Positions 23,351 to 34,659 of a stretch of DNA of 64,000 nt are shown one piece after another; position 1 is the first letter of the stretch; each line of letters starts with the position of its first letter. The notes beneath the pieces are model-generated. The model was given only the letters and a program-made list of their open reading frames with translations, was not told the DNA's origin and searched no databases. A program made the translations under genes and the position numbers. Origin of the DNA: Nectonema munidae (Eukaryota; Nematomorpha; Nectonematoida; Nectonematidae); assembly GCA_030549495.1 (NCBI GenBank), contig JAUIRK010001052.1, positions 2,728,001 through 2,792,000 on the forward strand, in the 5' to 3' direction.

Positions 23351-24722
23351 AACTAAGTTGCATTTAATGCATATATACGGCAATGAAGAGTTAAAAACAT
23401 TTGCTTGAAAACTGGAAAGATTTTCACATTCCAAATCATAACGCTTGTAACTATGTAATATCTACTCATAATCTATGTAATATCTACTCGGTTAAAATAA
23501 ACAAAATACAGATAAGTAACACCCAAATCAGTTTGCAGGATATAAGGACATCGACTGTAGTACAAACAAGGACGTAAAATTGTGCGAATTTTGATATTTT
23601 CGCAACGACTGAATTAAAGTGTTGTCCATGAGAAATAAGTGCTAAATAATTGAAAGAAGGAATTTAATGAGAAAATAATCGGACTGTATAACAAGATTTA
23701 TAAATTTAGAAAACAACATAAACTTCCATTTGCTTACGAGTATTATTGAAAAGAAACCTCTTGTAAATATCACAGGCAGTGGTATATAAGTTATTGATTT
23801 ATATTGGATTCATATTTGAAGAAAGCACCTACATGGTATACGTATAATATAGAAAGACAAAAATGTAAAACAGAAGTAATGTGATTTATTAAGATAAAAA
23901 GAAGAAAGATTTCAAATTGTTTCTAGAAGTAAACCCAAGTTGATGCACTAAGACGAGGAATACTCAAAAAAGAAATGCAGATATTATTTTTTGAACGGTT
24001 TAGGGCTTTAGAACGAAACCTAAGTCGTTGTAGTTTGAAGAGCAGAAAAAATATATACTCAATCAAACAATTTACTAGAATCTAAATAAACAGAAATATG
24101 TATGTTAACACACAAGTTATGAATATAGAAAGTATGCTTAGTATTGATATTTCAGTGAAGGAACCAGCTATTAAAATCTAACTGATTGGGAATATAATTG
24201 TAAGTTTTTCAACAAAATCAAATATGTTAATTAAATATTTTTTATCAAGTATTACAAATGCACTTTTTTACGATAATTTATTTAAGAAATGTCAGTGGTC
24301 TTAAAACTACTTTCTTAAGTCAAACAAAAGAATGGAAAAGGGAAAGAAAAGAATGAGTAGGATAGCAACAGATTTTCTCAACAGAGTAAATATAAAGATG
24401 ATAATATGAAACATGCTATGTGAAACTGTATATTATTAACACATTATGTTTACTATTATGTGTATATATAAGATATATAGAAAAGATAGAAAAGCATAGC
24501 TGGCTTGGTACAATATGTCTATAACTTAAAATTTAATCTATACGAATTAAAAAGAAAAACTATTAAAAGTGAAGAACACAAAATACTTTCTCAAATATAA
24601 TTTTTTAAAACTAGATACTTTATTAAAAGTAAAAACTAGATTTTAAAATACATTGTTATAAAAGAAATAAATACTTTTATATTCTTCCTTGGTCCTTTTA
24701 AAAATTAAATGTTAAAAAAGTT
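23351..24722. other. AT-rich non-coding stretch
   Basis: No gene is seen. The right terminus of the MULE transposon is expected here but was not identified. Confidence 0.5.
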
Positions 24723-24951
24723 GTCTTGAAAAGATTGATAAATAATTTAAAAAACATGTCGGATAAAATAAAAAAACTAGAAAAAAGTGATTTTATTGAA
24801 TTAAAAAAAATTTACTTGAAGATTTATGATGAAACTTTTAGAAAATCTTATTTACTATGGTTTAAACTTATTTCCAAATTTTTTTGAAGAAAACTACATT
24901 TTTCACGTAGTTGGCACAAAATACCCTAGTTGGCACAAATTAGTTACTCCC
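24723..24951 (+). repeat. Inverted repeat B (partner at 11460-11682)
   Basis: This is the + strand copy of the same sequence. The protein-like frame MSDKIKKLEKSDFIELKKIY is preserved at its start and then broken by the extra bases after CTTTTAGAAA. Similarity ends at TTACTCCC. The two copies enclose about 13 kb. Confidence 0.8.
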
Positions 24952-25675
24952 GATACGTTTTTATAGCAAAAATGAGATAAAAAATTACATTTGGATTTAA
25001 ATTTTCAATCTCAAATTTTACATATAGAATAAGTGAATTAAAAGCTGTAGTTTTCAGAATCATGTGGGATTCGTTATTAACAGCAAAAGCTTGACGATCC
25101 CAGAAAATCAGGACAGATATTTTACACTTCTCTCTACTCAAAATTAAAGTATTTGGTTTTCTTCCACAAAAAGTGAAAGCTTAAAAGCATATTTTAAAAT
25201 CTTATAATTAAAAATCACTGGTTTTTTTCTACCTTAAGCTCAAATGTCTTTCATACCTACGATTTTTAAAGATTTGGTATTTTTTATTCTAAAAACTGAT
25301 TTCAAATTTGATAAACTTTTTAAACATTTTGAAGCTGCAATTTAAAATTTATGCAAAAAACAACATAAAAATTGAATTATTGAAACAAACAAAGTAAAAT
25401 TTCTTCTCTTCTCTTCTAGAGGCATCAATCACAATGTTCAAACCTCCTCTATCTTTATATTTCCCTTCTATTACTATTCGCACATTATTTTGTTCTTTTA
25501 TTGAAAATCTCTTTTAAAAATAAATAACACATAACAAATAAAAATATCTTCTTTTTAAAGGCTAATGAGCACTCAAACTTACTTTCATGAAAAGGTAACA
25601 TCCCCAAATATGTGCTGCATTATTTATAAAATTCGCTGAAAACAGTTGTGATCAATCACATTGGTGTGGGTCCTG
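24952..25675. other. AT-rich non-coding stretch
   Basis: No supported gene or named repeat is seen. Confidence 0.5.
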
Positions 25676-25800
25676 CAAAACTTGGCCGGGTTGTCCACCA
25701 GCGCAGAGCACTACTCTACACTCAGCTAGTAGTTGAAGGTCAGGAGTTCGATCCCCAAAGCATCCAACTAATAAAATTTGTGTTCAAATATTATCAAGCA
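25676..25800 (+). repeat. tRNA-derived SINE-like segment
   Basis: CGCAGAGCACTACTCTACAC is followed by AGGAGTTCGATCCCC, a good polymerase III B box, and AAGCATCCAACTAATAAAAT. The tail resembles family S2 (CCCAACTCTAAAAAC). It does not make a complete tRNA. Confidence 0.45.
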
Positions 25801-25803
25801 TAT

Positions 25804-26473
25804 TGTTAAGACAGTGCCCGCGCTAAAGCTAAATTTCAAGGGGGGCTGAAATGGGGCAAAGAAACACATTTGCAAATAATGATGCAGCAACCTTTGACAT
25901 TGATCGAGGAGTGCAGATATCGTTGTCTCTCTTTTTCTCTCTCTCCCATAATCTACGTACTAGTATATGTGATATAAAAAGACAGTTTTTACGATCATTT
26001 TGCTCTGGGTTGTCTTTCATTATATATAATATATATAATATGTATATGTATTAGGCATGCATCCGATATCTCTCAAAAAATCTTGTTAGAGAAAAATAGA
26101 AAGAGAATACTTCTAGAGCCACATTTGACAATGATTGAAGAATGAGTAGATTTTTGTCTTTTTTTCTTTTTCTCTCATAAGCTATGCAGAGGCATATGTA
26201 ATTAGTTTTCATAATTACTTTATATCCTATATTACTTTGCTGAAAAGCATGAAGTACTTCTGTATAAAAACCTATAGAAATCTCATATTATACATACACA
26301 TACACCAGCATTTATATAAGATTATTGTGTACAATTTTTGCTTATTTATTTTTCCTTTAAAAAGTGCATGGGGCAAAATTAAAAATTTTAGGGGGGGGGG
26401 GGGCAAAGATTAATACAGGAGGGGAGGGCACGTGCCCCAAAATTTTATAGGTAGCGCGGGCACTTTGTTAAGA
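25804..26473. mobile_element. Non-autonomous hAT element with perfect 8-bp target duplication
   Basis: The element spans 25812-26465 and is flanked by TGTTAAGA at 25804-25811 and 26466-26473. The ends are CAGTGCCCGCGCTA and, from the right, AAGTGCCCGCGCTA: 13 of 14 positions match. A G run at about 26390-26404 lies near the right end. The interior has two similar blocks (TTGACA.TGATCGAGGAGTG / TTGACAATGATTGAAGAATG) with CTCTTTTTCTCTCTC tracts. It has no transposase. Confidence 0.85.
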
Positions 26474-27014
26474 TATAGCGTTGAGTGTGTTTTTAAATCC
26501 ATACAACTACTAACCAACTTGCCACATTTAAAATTTATTTTTATGATAGAACATATTTTTATTTGAAAAAACTACTAATCGGATAACATAAAATTTTTTG
26601 ATATTTTTTTATTTTATATTTTTGATCGTTCCTTGTCTATATTCCATATTATTTAAATCGTGGTAAGAAAATTTTAAACTGTGCTTTATAATTTTTTCTC
26701 AAAATTTTTTTTTATTTATGTTCAAGTTGCTCATCGTTAGATATTTTCATTTATTTCATTTGTATTTTAATCATAAGTTTTGCAGAGCCATTTGTATTGT
26801 ATATGGCCTGTCTGATTCTTGTTTGCCACCTTTCGAATTTCAGCATTCAATCTTCATTTTTCATATTTCAATACAAGCGGCCTAAATTTTATCTATTTTA
26901 TAAAAAATTTAACTTCATCTTTATTGAATATATATATATATATATCTCTATATTTCTTTTTCACTATATATTTTATCTAATCTAAATTTTATTTTTAAAT
27001 TTCAATGCACTTAC
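26474..27014. other. AT-rich non-coding stretch
   Basis: A short (AT)n run lies near 26930-26945. No gene is seen. Confidence 0.5.
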
Positions 27015-27125
27015 CTTTAGCCTCAATGGTTATTAAGGTGTACCTTCAGCCTAAAAGTTTAAGCTAATGATTCAATTCCTGAGGGTCCCAACTCTTGAGC
27101 ATGTGATCAACTACCATTAGGAGTA
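27015..27125 (+). repeat. tRNA-derived SINE, family S2, second copy
   Basis: The head AGCCTCAATGGTTATTAAGG and GGGTCCCAACTCT match the copy at 9168. The B box is degraded (GATTCAATTCC). Confidence 0.5.
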
Positions 27126-28195
27126 TATTTTTAAAATAATTAGAGATCTTTATAAATTTTATAAAATAATCTTTATTCAAGACTTATTTATATTCCATTC
27201 ATAATTGATAGTATGATACTTCTCTAATATATCTTTTGAAAAATTATCTCTTTAATATTACTTTCAATTCACCAAGTAAAGATTTTTGGTTTGTATACTA
27301 CTGTCACTGTAGGCTCACATGCTGAAAATTATTGGGTGTATAGGTATAGCTAATTTATATTTTTACTATTTGCTAAACCTACTATTAATATGTTCAATTT
27401 AATTACTTTTTTAAGGATCAAAGTTCTTTGATCTTTTTTTAAGAATAAAATTAATTGTTTCAAAACGAGATTATTTTTTATTCAGAAACTTATTGAATGT
27501 ATTCTATATAAATTTCTTATCTTCAAATTCTGTAATTTCTTTTTTTGAGATTAGATCAAATTATATTTTAATAAATTATTTGATTTTAGTCGTTTTTGTT
27601 ATCCTTTTTTATTTCCATTGTATTAATTTAACCCTTATACATCTGAGTAAATTCATATCTCTTCTATTGATATTACATTTTTAACAGTCTATATAAATAG
27701 ACCAAAGCACAATAAGAACACTATTGTTGATAGATATGATTATTTGTCATATTGAGAAATGAATATATTATTTATCGATTTAGTAGAAAATATTAAAATA
27801 GAAGTTTATTGTCAAACACTGTAAACGAAACTATTTGTCACAAGGAATGGAAGATAAATGAATATTAGAATACTTAAAGTTAGCTTTATAATTAAAATAG
27901 CTCCATTTTAACATATTTCGTTTATAACGCTGTATGCTCTCGTCTCTAATTTTTCCATTTCTTGTGCACTGAAAGTGAGAATGCCGTTACTTTTGCCAAA
28001 TTATTACATGAATATAGAAATTTTATAAGCTCTTACACACATGATACACACATTAGTGATACTATTGTTTTGAGCGATTGAGATTAGAATCCCGATGCCG
28101 TAACCCATTCTTTTTGTCTTATAACTATATTTTTCACAAAAATAGAAAAAAGAATAATATTAGAAGTTTTAGAATAATTTATATTTTTTCCTTTC
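27126..28195. other. AT-rich non-coding stretch
   Basis: About 1 kb with no supported gene or repeat. Confidence 0.5.
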
Positions 28196-28493
28196 ATTTA
28201 TATTAGCAAAATCTAGCATTATTAATTTACCGAATTTCTGAATAACCACAAGGCTATTTATTAGTTTTGCGCCTAAAAGAAAATTCCTTATTTATTGAAA
28301 CAATTAGATCACAAAACATTTACCCATAGTGTACTCTATGAATATATCAGGCTTTTTGTCTTCTCTTGCAGATTCTTCAATAACAAGATAAAGATATCGA
28401 AACATTTAAGAAAACTTGCTTAGAAGCAAAAGGTAAAAATAATTTTGAGTTCCATTGATGATGATAGATAAAAAAAATGCTATGAAAATTAGC
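28196..28493 (+). repeat. Dispersed repeat R2, copy 1
   Basis: This matches 37415-37630 in the same orientation. Shared phrases are AGCAAAA.CTAGCATTATTA, TATTAGTTTTGC, CTAAAAGAAAAT, AAGAAAACTT.CTTA.AAGCA and TTGATGATGATAGATA. In both copies it runs directly into a GGGACGATAC.AAAGTTTTGT element end. Confidence 0.7.
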
Positions 28494-29237
28494 CATGGGA
28501 CGATACTAAAGTTTTGTACGAATACGATGCCGATTTGGATGTGAAACCGTGTATTTTTACAAATCAACTAAGTATTCAATTAAGTTGAGAAAACATAAAA
28601 AACATCAAAATTTTTTATAATAATAAAAAATCCTGCCTCAAAAACGGTTGAAACTCTTTCCCAAACAAGAGAAGTCAGAAAAGGAAAGTATAGGAAGTTG
28701 TCCCTTCCTATCACACTTTCCTCAAATTTTAATAATCTGTTGAGAAACTTCATCGTTTCTTTTTACAACGTCATACTTTATAACAGAAGATGGATGCATC
28801 ACACACCTCTTTGAAGTGTAAGATAAGCAATCACTTCTTGATTTTCAATCATGTATTATAAGTTATCTATACATTCATACATGTTACTATTATGTAGATT
28901 GTAGATTATTATTATACAAATCAAGCAGAAAGGTTATTTTAAATAGCATTTAGATTTTAAACAGGATAGGTCCTAAAATGCGTCGAAAACCTAAATGCTC
29001 GTTTTACAGTTTTTGACTATAGACATTATATCCGAAAAGAGTATTCAACAATAGACCCTGCTATGCATAAAATGTTAACTTTGTTTATTTAATCAAAAAA
29101 ATGTTAAAAAAAATTGAAGAATCGGGACAAGGTATCGGGAGATACCATTACATTTTTCGGATGCATTTCCGATTCCGATACATGAAAAAATCCCGATTTT
29201 CACGATTCCGATTACGATTAATCGTCCCACCACTATA
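28494..29237. mobile_element. Probable non-autonomous hAT-like element
   Basis: The left end is TAGCCATGGGACGATAC and the right end read in reverse is TAGTGGTGGGACGATTAATC, so GGGACGAT is shared. The subterminal CGATTCCGATTACGATTA phrases are typical of such elements. The candidate target duplication (ATGAAAAT / CAGAAAAT) matches at 6 of 8 positions. There is no transposase. Confidence 0.55.
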
Positions 29238-29442
29238 CAGAAAATGATAGGAAAACAAAATCGCTGCTTGATCCTATATACGTGTAAATGTTGGTGTGTT
29301 GTCTGTTATTTTCAAAAATGACACAAAGAGAACTTGTTACATAATGCCAAAATGAAAAGCGCAGTTTTGACCACAAGCATTGTTGAAATTTGTGGGGTAA
29401 TTTTTTTTTAATAAATAAGATTACAGTCGCTCGAACAACTGT

Positions 29443-29616
29443 AATTTATTGAACGGTTTTGCAGTGGTTAAGCTTGAGATGAGTTCTCGAGCGATAAATA
29501 TTTCAGAATCTACTCTTCAATATTATCTAGAACTAGTTAACTAATTTATTGAACGGATTCGCTGTGGTTAAGCATGAGGTTAGATCTCTGGCGATAAAAT
29601 TTTCAGAATCTACTCT
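29443..29616. repeat. Two tandem copies of a ~74-base unit, period 100
   Basis: The units are 29443-29516 and 29543-29616. Both start AATTTATTGAACGG, continue GTGGTTAAGC.TGAG and end TTTCAGAATCTACTCT. The GTGGTTAAGC phrase resembles a tRNA A box, so this may be a duplicated SINE head. Confidence 0.7.
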
Positions 29617-30100
29617 ATGGGATTGAGTACACCATACCAAGCTCCAGTTTGTTAAGTGACGGCACGTACAGGTGCTGCTCCACAAATAAACAAAATTATT
29701 TACAACTAGTTATAAGGGTGCTCAAGCACAAAAACTCAAACCTTTACAAGTTACTCTATTTATTATTGACTATTCTCTGACTCTATTCTTTCTGATTCTG
29801 TCAGCAAAGGTTGGTTTCAAAGTTTCTAGAATCATTATTGTATCTTACTCACAAAACTTCGTTGCTAGTCAAAATCTACAGGCATCACTGCGGCTACCGA
29901 TTTTGCGCCAAGACTTCAAATCTACATTGCCGAGCATGACTTGTGTCCAGACCAGATGTATAAGGCCGTTGAAACTGCCTTTTGTTATATACACCAGAGT
30001 CCATCTAACCGACCAGCTCTCTAAAACTGACAACTCTCTATATCAATCATTTTCTTATAGTCCCCAATTTTTTCTTATATTTTAACATGGTTTTTACTTC
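29617..30100. other. Non-coding stretch
   Basis: No supported gene. The open frame at 29903-30085 has no recognisable content. Confidence 0.45.
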
Positions 30101-30691
30101 CTCCAAAGCGGCTTTTCTCAACCTTTTTTTCTGTGGACCCCCCAAAAAAATTTGTAAACTGTTATGGACCCCCAACTACAAAAATTTAAGATTCAGTTTC
30201 TTAATCTTTCAAATTAAGATATCTTGATAGTAGGTAAAAGTATAGTTTTAACAGAAACGAAGCAGTAGTTACCTTGATGAGAAATAATTTTCCTGAATTT
30301 AAAAAATTCTGGCGTTTTTATTTATAAAATTTATATTACTAATAGTCAAACATCCTTACTTTGGCGCGTACCAAGGGAAACCCTGAGCTTGTTTTTTGTG
30401 AACAAGAATTGATCTTCCTGATTGTAGACGACTGAGGCGTAACAAATTTAAGCTATTTAAATAAGAGTGTAGTCTCTTAATTGTATTTTAAAAAAGTGTT
30501 AAATCCATTACATCCCAGTCACGAAGAATGCTTACTTTTCAACAAAGTCATTACCTATTTAGGAATAACACTAAAAGGCTGTGAAGTTAATTTACACAAC
30601 TGCAGCCAAATAATAATGCATCTACCCCCTGAATTTTTCTGTGTAGCTTTAGGGGTTCATATGGACCCCTTTGGATAACACTGCTCTAAAG
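30101..30691. mobile_element. Non-autonomous hAT element
   Basis: The element spans about 30109-30683. The left end reads CGGCTTTTCTCAACCTTTTT followed by GTGGACCCCCC. The right end in reverse reads CAGTGTTATCCAAAGGGGTC. Flanks are CTCCAAAG (30101-30108) and CTCTAAAG (30684-30691), a 7 of 8 match differing by one C/T. The GGACCCC...GGGGTCC subterminal pair is characteristic. It is non-coding. Confidence 0.7.
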
Positions 30692-31021
30692 CGACCAACT
30701 CTTTATTCACGCTTGAGACCACTTTATCTGCTCCCAATCCTTATTTATACTCACGATAATGCGATCACTTGTTGCTTTCTCAATAATCTGCATCGTTTTG
30801 TAAAATGCAAACATGTCTAACATCATCAGTGTGAAGTATTTAATATAATAATGAATACAATATGACAATACACATATGCTGGTCAGACTGAAATTAATCG
30901 CCATTTAAGCTAATACAATTAAAGAGAAGCCAGAAGAGTTAAGTTAAAGGGTTTGAATAAACAAATTACTAATTTTTACCTGCTCTAAACATAACCTAAA
31001 ATAAAGATGATATATATTTCA
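30692..31021. other. Non-coding stretch
   Basis: No gene or named repeat is seen. Confidence 0.45.
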
Positions 31022-31415
31022 CTTCTGGAATAAAAGGCTTGGTTGTTTTAATTACATTTAGTAAATATAATAGGGCATTTTTTCTAATCGATTACATTAA
31101 TTGATTTAACTCTTTCAGTTACAGTAATCAATAGTATCACCCTTTTAACCATTAAATTATAGAAAATACTTTCTAATATAGTTATGTGCTATAAAAGTAT
31201 TTTCTCCGCTGAAAAATATTTGGTCTTTTTCAAATTACTGGCCTCATTACTCTCTCTGATCAAATATAGCTCGAATTTGCATTATTATATCAATATGAAA
31301 AAAATTAGATTTTAAATATTCATTCTAAGACTTAACCTTAAAACAAGAAAAGTAATATGAAAAGTCTCACAAGCCAAAAAAGTCTTTTAAATAATATAAA
31401 AAATATCAATGAGAG
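31022..31415 (+). repeat. Dispersed repeat R1, copy 2
   Basis: This is a second copy of 15-432 in the same orientation, with matching landmarks in the same order and many substitutions. It ends just before the hAT-like terminus at 31425-31482. Confidence 0.7.
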
Positions 31416-31424
31416 AATTCAAAA

Positions 31425-31482
31425 TTATTGGAGGGAGAGGGGGTTTGCCCTATTCCTTCTTTCCCTGGATGTGCGCCTCTGA
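31425..31482. mobile_element. Isolated hAT-like right terminus
   Basis: Read in reverse it begins CAGAGGCGCACATCCAGGG and continues into a G/C tract. This resembles the CAGGGGCGTACATCC terminus at 63139. No left end was paired with it. Confidence 0.4.
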
Positions 31483-31909
31483 GTTAAAAGTTGTATATTT
31501 CTACCCTAAATTACTAACTTGTTAAAATGTAATATGTTTAAATCTGTTATATTTAACTATTTCTAGTTTCTCCCTAGATGCTCATAACTACGACACTTTT
31601 TAATATTTTTCAAGTATTCTAACCACATTTATTCTTATTTGTCGCTTCATCATCACTTCCGCTTTTTCTTATTATCAATTTGTACGCATTCTAAGAATAG
31701 CAAACATTTTTGTTTTTATTAGTTTTTAAAGGTTCCCCTTTTCTGTCTTTTAGCTAACGTGCTAAGGCCCTGATTGCGGTTTCTAATGGGGGGGGGGGGG
31801 GGGTATCATAACTTAAAAACTAAAAGCTTTTTTTATTATAGGTAAAAGAGTTTTATTGTTCAACTTACTTTTTTTTAGCTGAGGAAAAATTATTCTTTAC
31901 TAGAGGGCA
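31483..31909. other. Non-coding; G run at about 31788-31802
   Basis: A homopolymer run of about 15 G lies here. Runs of this kind are found near hAT termini elsewhere in the window, but no ends are recognisable. Confidence 0.4.
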
Positions 31910-32200
31910 GGTTTGCAGAGTCGGAGATTTTAAAGGAATAGAAATCGGAATCTAATAAAATTTGGGAGTCAGGAGAGATAAATTATTTTTTTCCGATATT
32001 TTAACTAATGAAAAAAAGTTTAATTTTTGTAAACATATGGAGTGGCACCTTCTTTAGTCCAAGCCGAAAGTAAGAGTTTTTTAAGTTATTGGAGATGGAG
32101 TTGGATTTTTGTAAGTACTTTGGATATTTTGCGCCCTACTCCGCGAACTTGCTTGAGGGCAAATTTGTCGAGTAGGAGCGGGGCATGTCCTCCCCTTCAC
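31910..32200 (+). repeat. Dispersed repeat R3 (GAGTCGGAG-type), copy 1
   Basis: GCAGAGTCGGAGATTTTAAA, GGAATCTAATAAAATTTGGG and later CTACTCCGCG/GAGTAGGAGCGG wording is matched in reverse complement at about 39840-40075 (GATTTTAAGGGAATCGGAGT, GGTATCTAATAAAATTTAGG). It is non-coding; the open frame at 32042-32290 follows from this repeat. Confidence 0.55.
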
Positions 32201-33046
32201 GGTTGTTTATTCTGGAAAAAAGCGCGCAACGTACGTAAAATTAAGATCGCAGCAAAAAATTCCTTTCTGCTTCTACTTATTTTCGCATAAATTATCGTGA
32301 AAACTAAATGTACAAACATTCTAATTGTCAAACATTTTTTAAATTTACCAGAGGCACTTTGAAAGATGGAATTTTATTTTGAGTCAAGTTTAGTAATATA
32401 TTTAAGTCAAAGAGATGAAACATACATTATGGACAATGTATTTCCTTTCGTTCATATATCACAGTAGCTTCTTCGCCTTGTATATTAATGAATTGAGTTA
32501 TTGTAAGTGATACATTTGTATTTATATGAAAAATGAATTCAGTGCCAGTTTTTTTGTTTTGTGTACTTTTTTATTCAGGAATCGAATAAATCTTTAGATA
32601 CCTGTGTAATTTTTTAAAAAAATTAGTTCCGATCTTGGATACAAAAGGATACATTTTATCTCTCGAAAAACGAATTAAAAAAGAATGAAAAAAAGTTTAG
32701 AGATTCGTCAGTAAGATTCAGGATAAATAAATGAAATAAAAAACTATTTGAAAGGACAGGCAATGAATTTTCTAAAACCAAATATTTAAAATAACCAGGT
32801 ATGCTTGAAAACGATTTTTCGGATTAATGATAAATAATTTACATCTTAACATTAAAAAGATTTTATTTGATTTCTAGGTATATTTTTAGGCTTTCTTCGA
32901 ATTTAAACTTTGATATTCAGATGCCAGTTTTTGTTTAAACAAAAACTATTTTTTTATTTAAACTTTATCAAATATGACTAGACTCCAGGGGTTGGGAGTT
33001 ATTTTGGATTCGACTCCAAAGTCAGCATTCTTTAGGTGACTCCTTC
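32201..33046. other. AT-rich non-coding stretch
   Basis: GACTCCAGGGGTTGGGAG and TTCGACTCCAAAGTC near 32980-33030 may be another R3-like fragment. No gene is seen. Confidence 0.4.
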
Positions 33047-33381
33047 ATCTAAATTAGGGGTCGGCAAATTGGGCGATATCGATCCTTGGGGGTCCATAAC
33101 AGGTCTTTAGGGGTCAATAAGATAGAAAAACTTACCAAATTGTGCTATGCTTTTTTTACTTTATAGTAGTAATAAATCTCCCTTTTCTTTTAAAACATAG
33201 TTTAGCACATTGTATAGTGTAGGATATATGAAATATTTTTAGTTTCTATTTCTTTCTTTCTTGTTGACATTGATTAATGCTTTTATGAAACATTTCCATG
33301 TGGGGTGGGGGTCGATGTGAAGACAAATGTTCTATGAAGGGGTCGACGGGTAAAAAAAGTTTGCAGATCCCTGGTCTAAAT
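33047..33381. mobile_element. Short non-autonomous hAT element
   Basis: The element spans 33055-33373. The ends are TAGGGGTCGGCAAATT and, in reverse, CAGGGATCTGCAAACT. Flanks are ATCTAAAT (33047-33054) and GTCTAAAT (33374-33381), a 7 of 8 match. Subterminal GGGGGTC and GGGGTCGA phrases occur inside. It is non-coding. Confidence 0.75.
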
Positions 33382-34511
33382 ATATAATTAGTTAATGCAT
33401 CTATATAGGACTTTAGGAAATTTGGTAAGAATCTTTTTTTGAAGATTGTTTTTAAAGCTTGGTATAAACAAAAACGAACTCAAATTCTAAAAATTAGAAA
33501 CTGTTAAATTGAAATATTTATTGGTTAAGACATTATTACTGAAAGCGTAGTGTATTTCCTCTTAAAAAGGATAGCATTGATTAACGACTATGGATTATGG
33601 GATTAACTACAGCAAATTCTATTATAGATGTCATTATTGCAATCATCGAACAATGATGTCGTGTAAATTGCTTTTAAAACAGTTTACGACCAAGTATCAA
33701 CAAACTTTCCCTAACCTGAATAGATGTCTGAGATTATGTAGGCAGTGCCAGATAAAAATATTTTAAGTCATGTAAAAAATAATCTTTATAAAAATGCCTA
33801 CACATTTTCATTATAAGAGCATTATGTTGGTAACTCCAACTTCGACACCGCCAAAATTAGACGACTCTTTGACTTCTCAACTCAGACTCCTCACCGGTGA
33901 CGTAACAAAAGTCTCTAGTCCTATTGCTAAGATGAAAGCAGTGCTTCATCTAAGAAACAATGACGGGGTTCTCAAATTTTCATGCTTTCGGCGATACGCC
34001 TGGCCTTTTATATAGCATTTTGAAGCAAAGCCTCAAAATTTCATAAACGCACATGAATAATAATCAGCATTTTCAAATTTTATCTGTATATTTCTAATAC
34101 ATTAAAAAACAATTTGATGTTGTTTGTATGTAGCTTTAATTAAAATTGAAATACATATTAACATCAGTTACATTTTTTTTATACCAAATTTGTTTCTGTT
34201 CCACATCTGTTGTTAACAGCAGTTGCCCTAACCAAATGGCCGATTTGTGGTGGGGAGGGAGGGGGGCGGGGAGACTGGGATGAACCTCATAAAAGCTTAA
34301 CGTGAATACTGAATGAAAGGGTTATTTTATAGTGAAGACGAATTTACTAAGGTTAATTAAATTCATTTTTTTTTAAATTGCGCGGCGGATTGAATATAAA
34401 ATATGAAGAGACGCATTGAACAGACTTCATCTAAGCGTATCCTATGATTACATAATTCATTTTTTTCACTCTCTTTTCAAACAAGATTTTTATTTATCCT
34501 TAGTTGAGAAT
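33382..34511. other. Non-coding stretch
   Basis: No supported gene. A G-rich patch (34250-34275) is the only unusual feature. The open frame at 33794-34015 has no recognised content. Confidence 0.45.
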
Positions 34512-34659
34512 AAAAGTAAAGGTGCAGTGGGGTGTTTTAATCAAAACGACACAATTGGGCCGTTTGTATCGAACTATGAGGAAAGTAGGCCAGATGGGGT
34601 ATCACCCAAGATCTTGAGTTATCAAATCCAGCATCTAGCCAACCCTACTCACGTCCCCA
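34512..34659 (-). repeat. tRNA-derived SINE S1, reverse copy
   Basis: On the - strand it reads GTGAGTAGGGTTGGCTAGAT, then a degraded B-box region, then CATAGTTCGATACAAACGG and CAATTGTGTC, and ends CACCCCACTGCACCTTTACT. It explains the open frame at 34416-34676. Confidence 0.7.

Noticed and set aside
25676-25770. Possible tRNA gene around AGGAGTTCGATCCCC
   Set aside because: It has a good B box but no matching acceptor stem, and SINE-like flanks.
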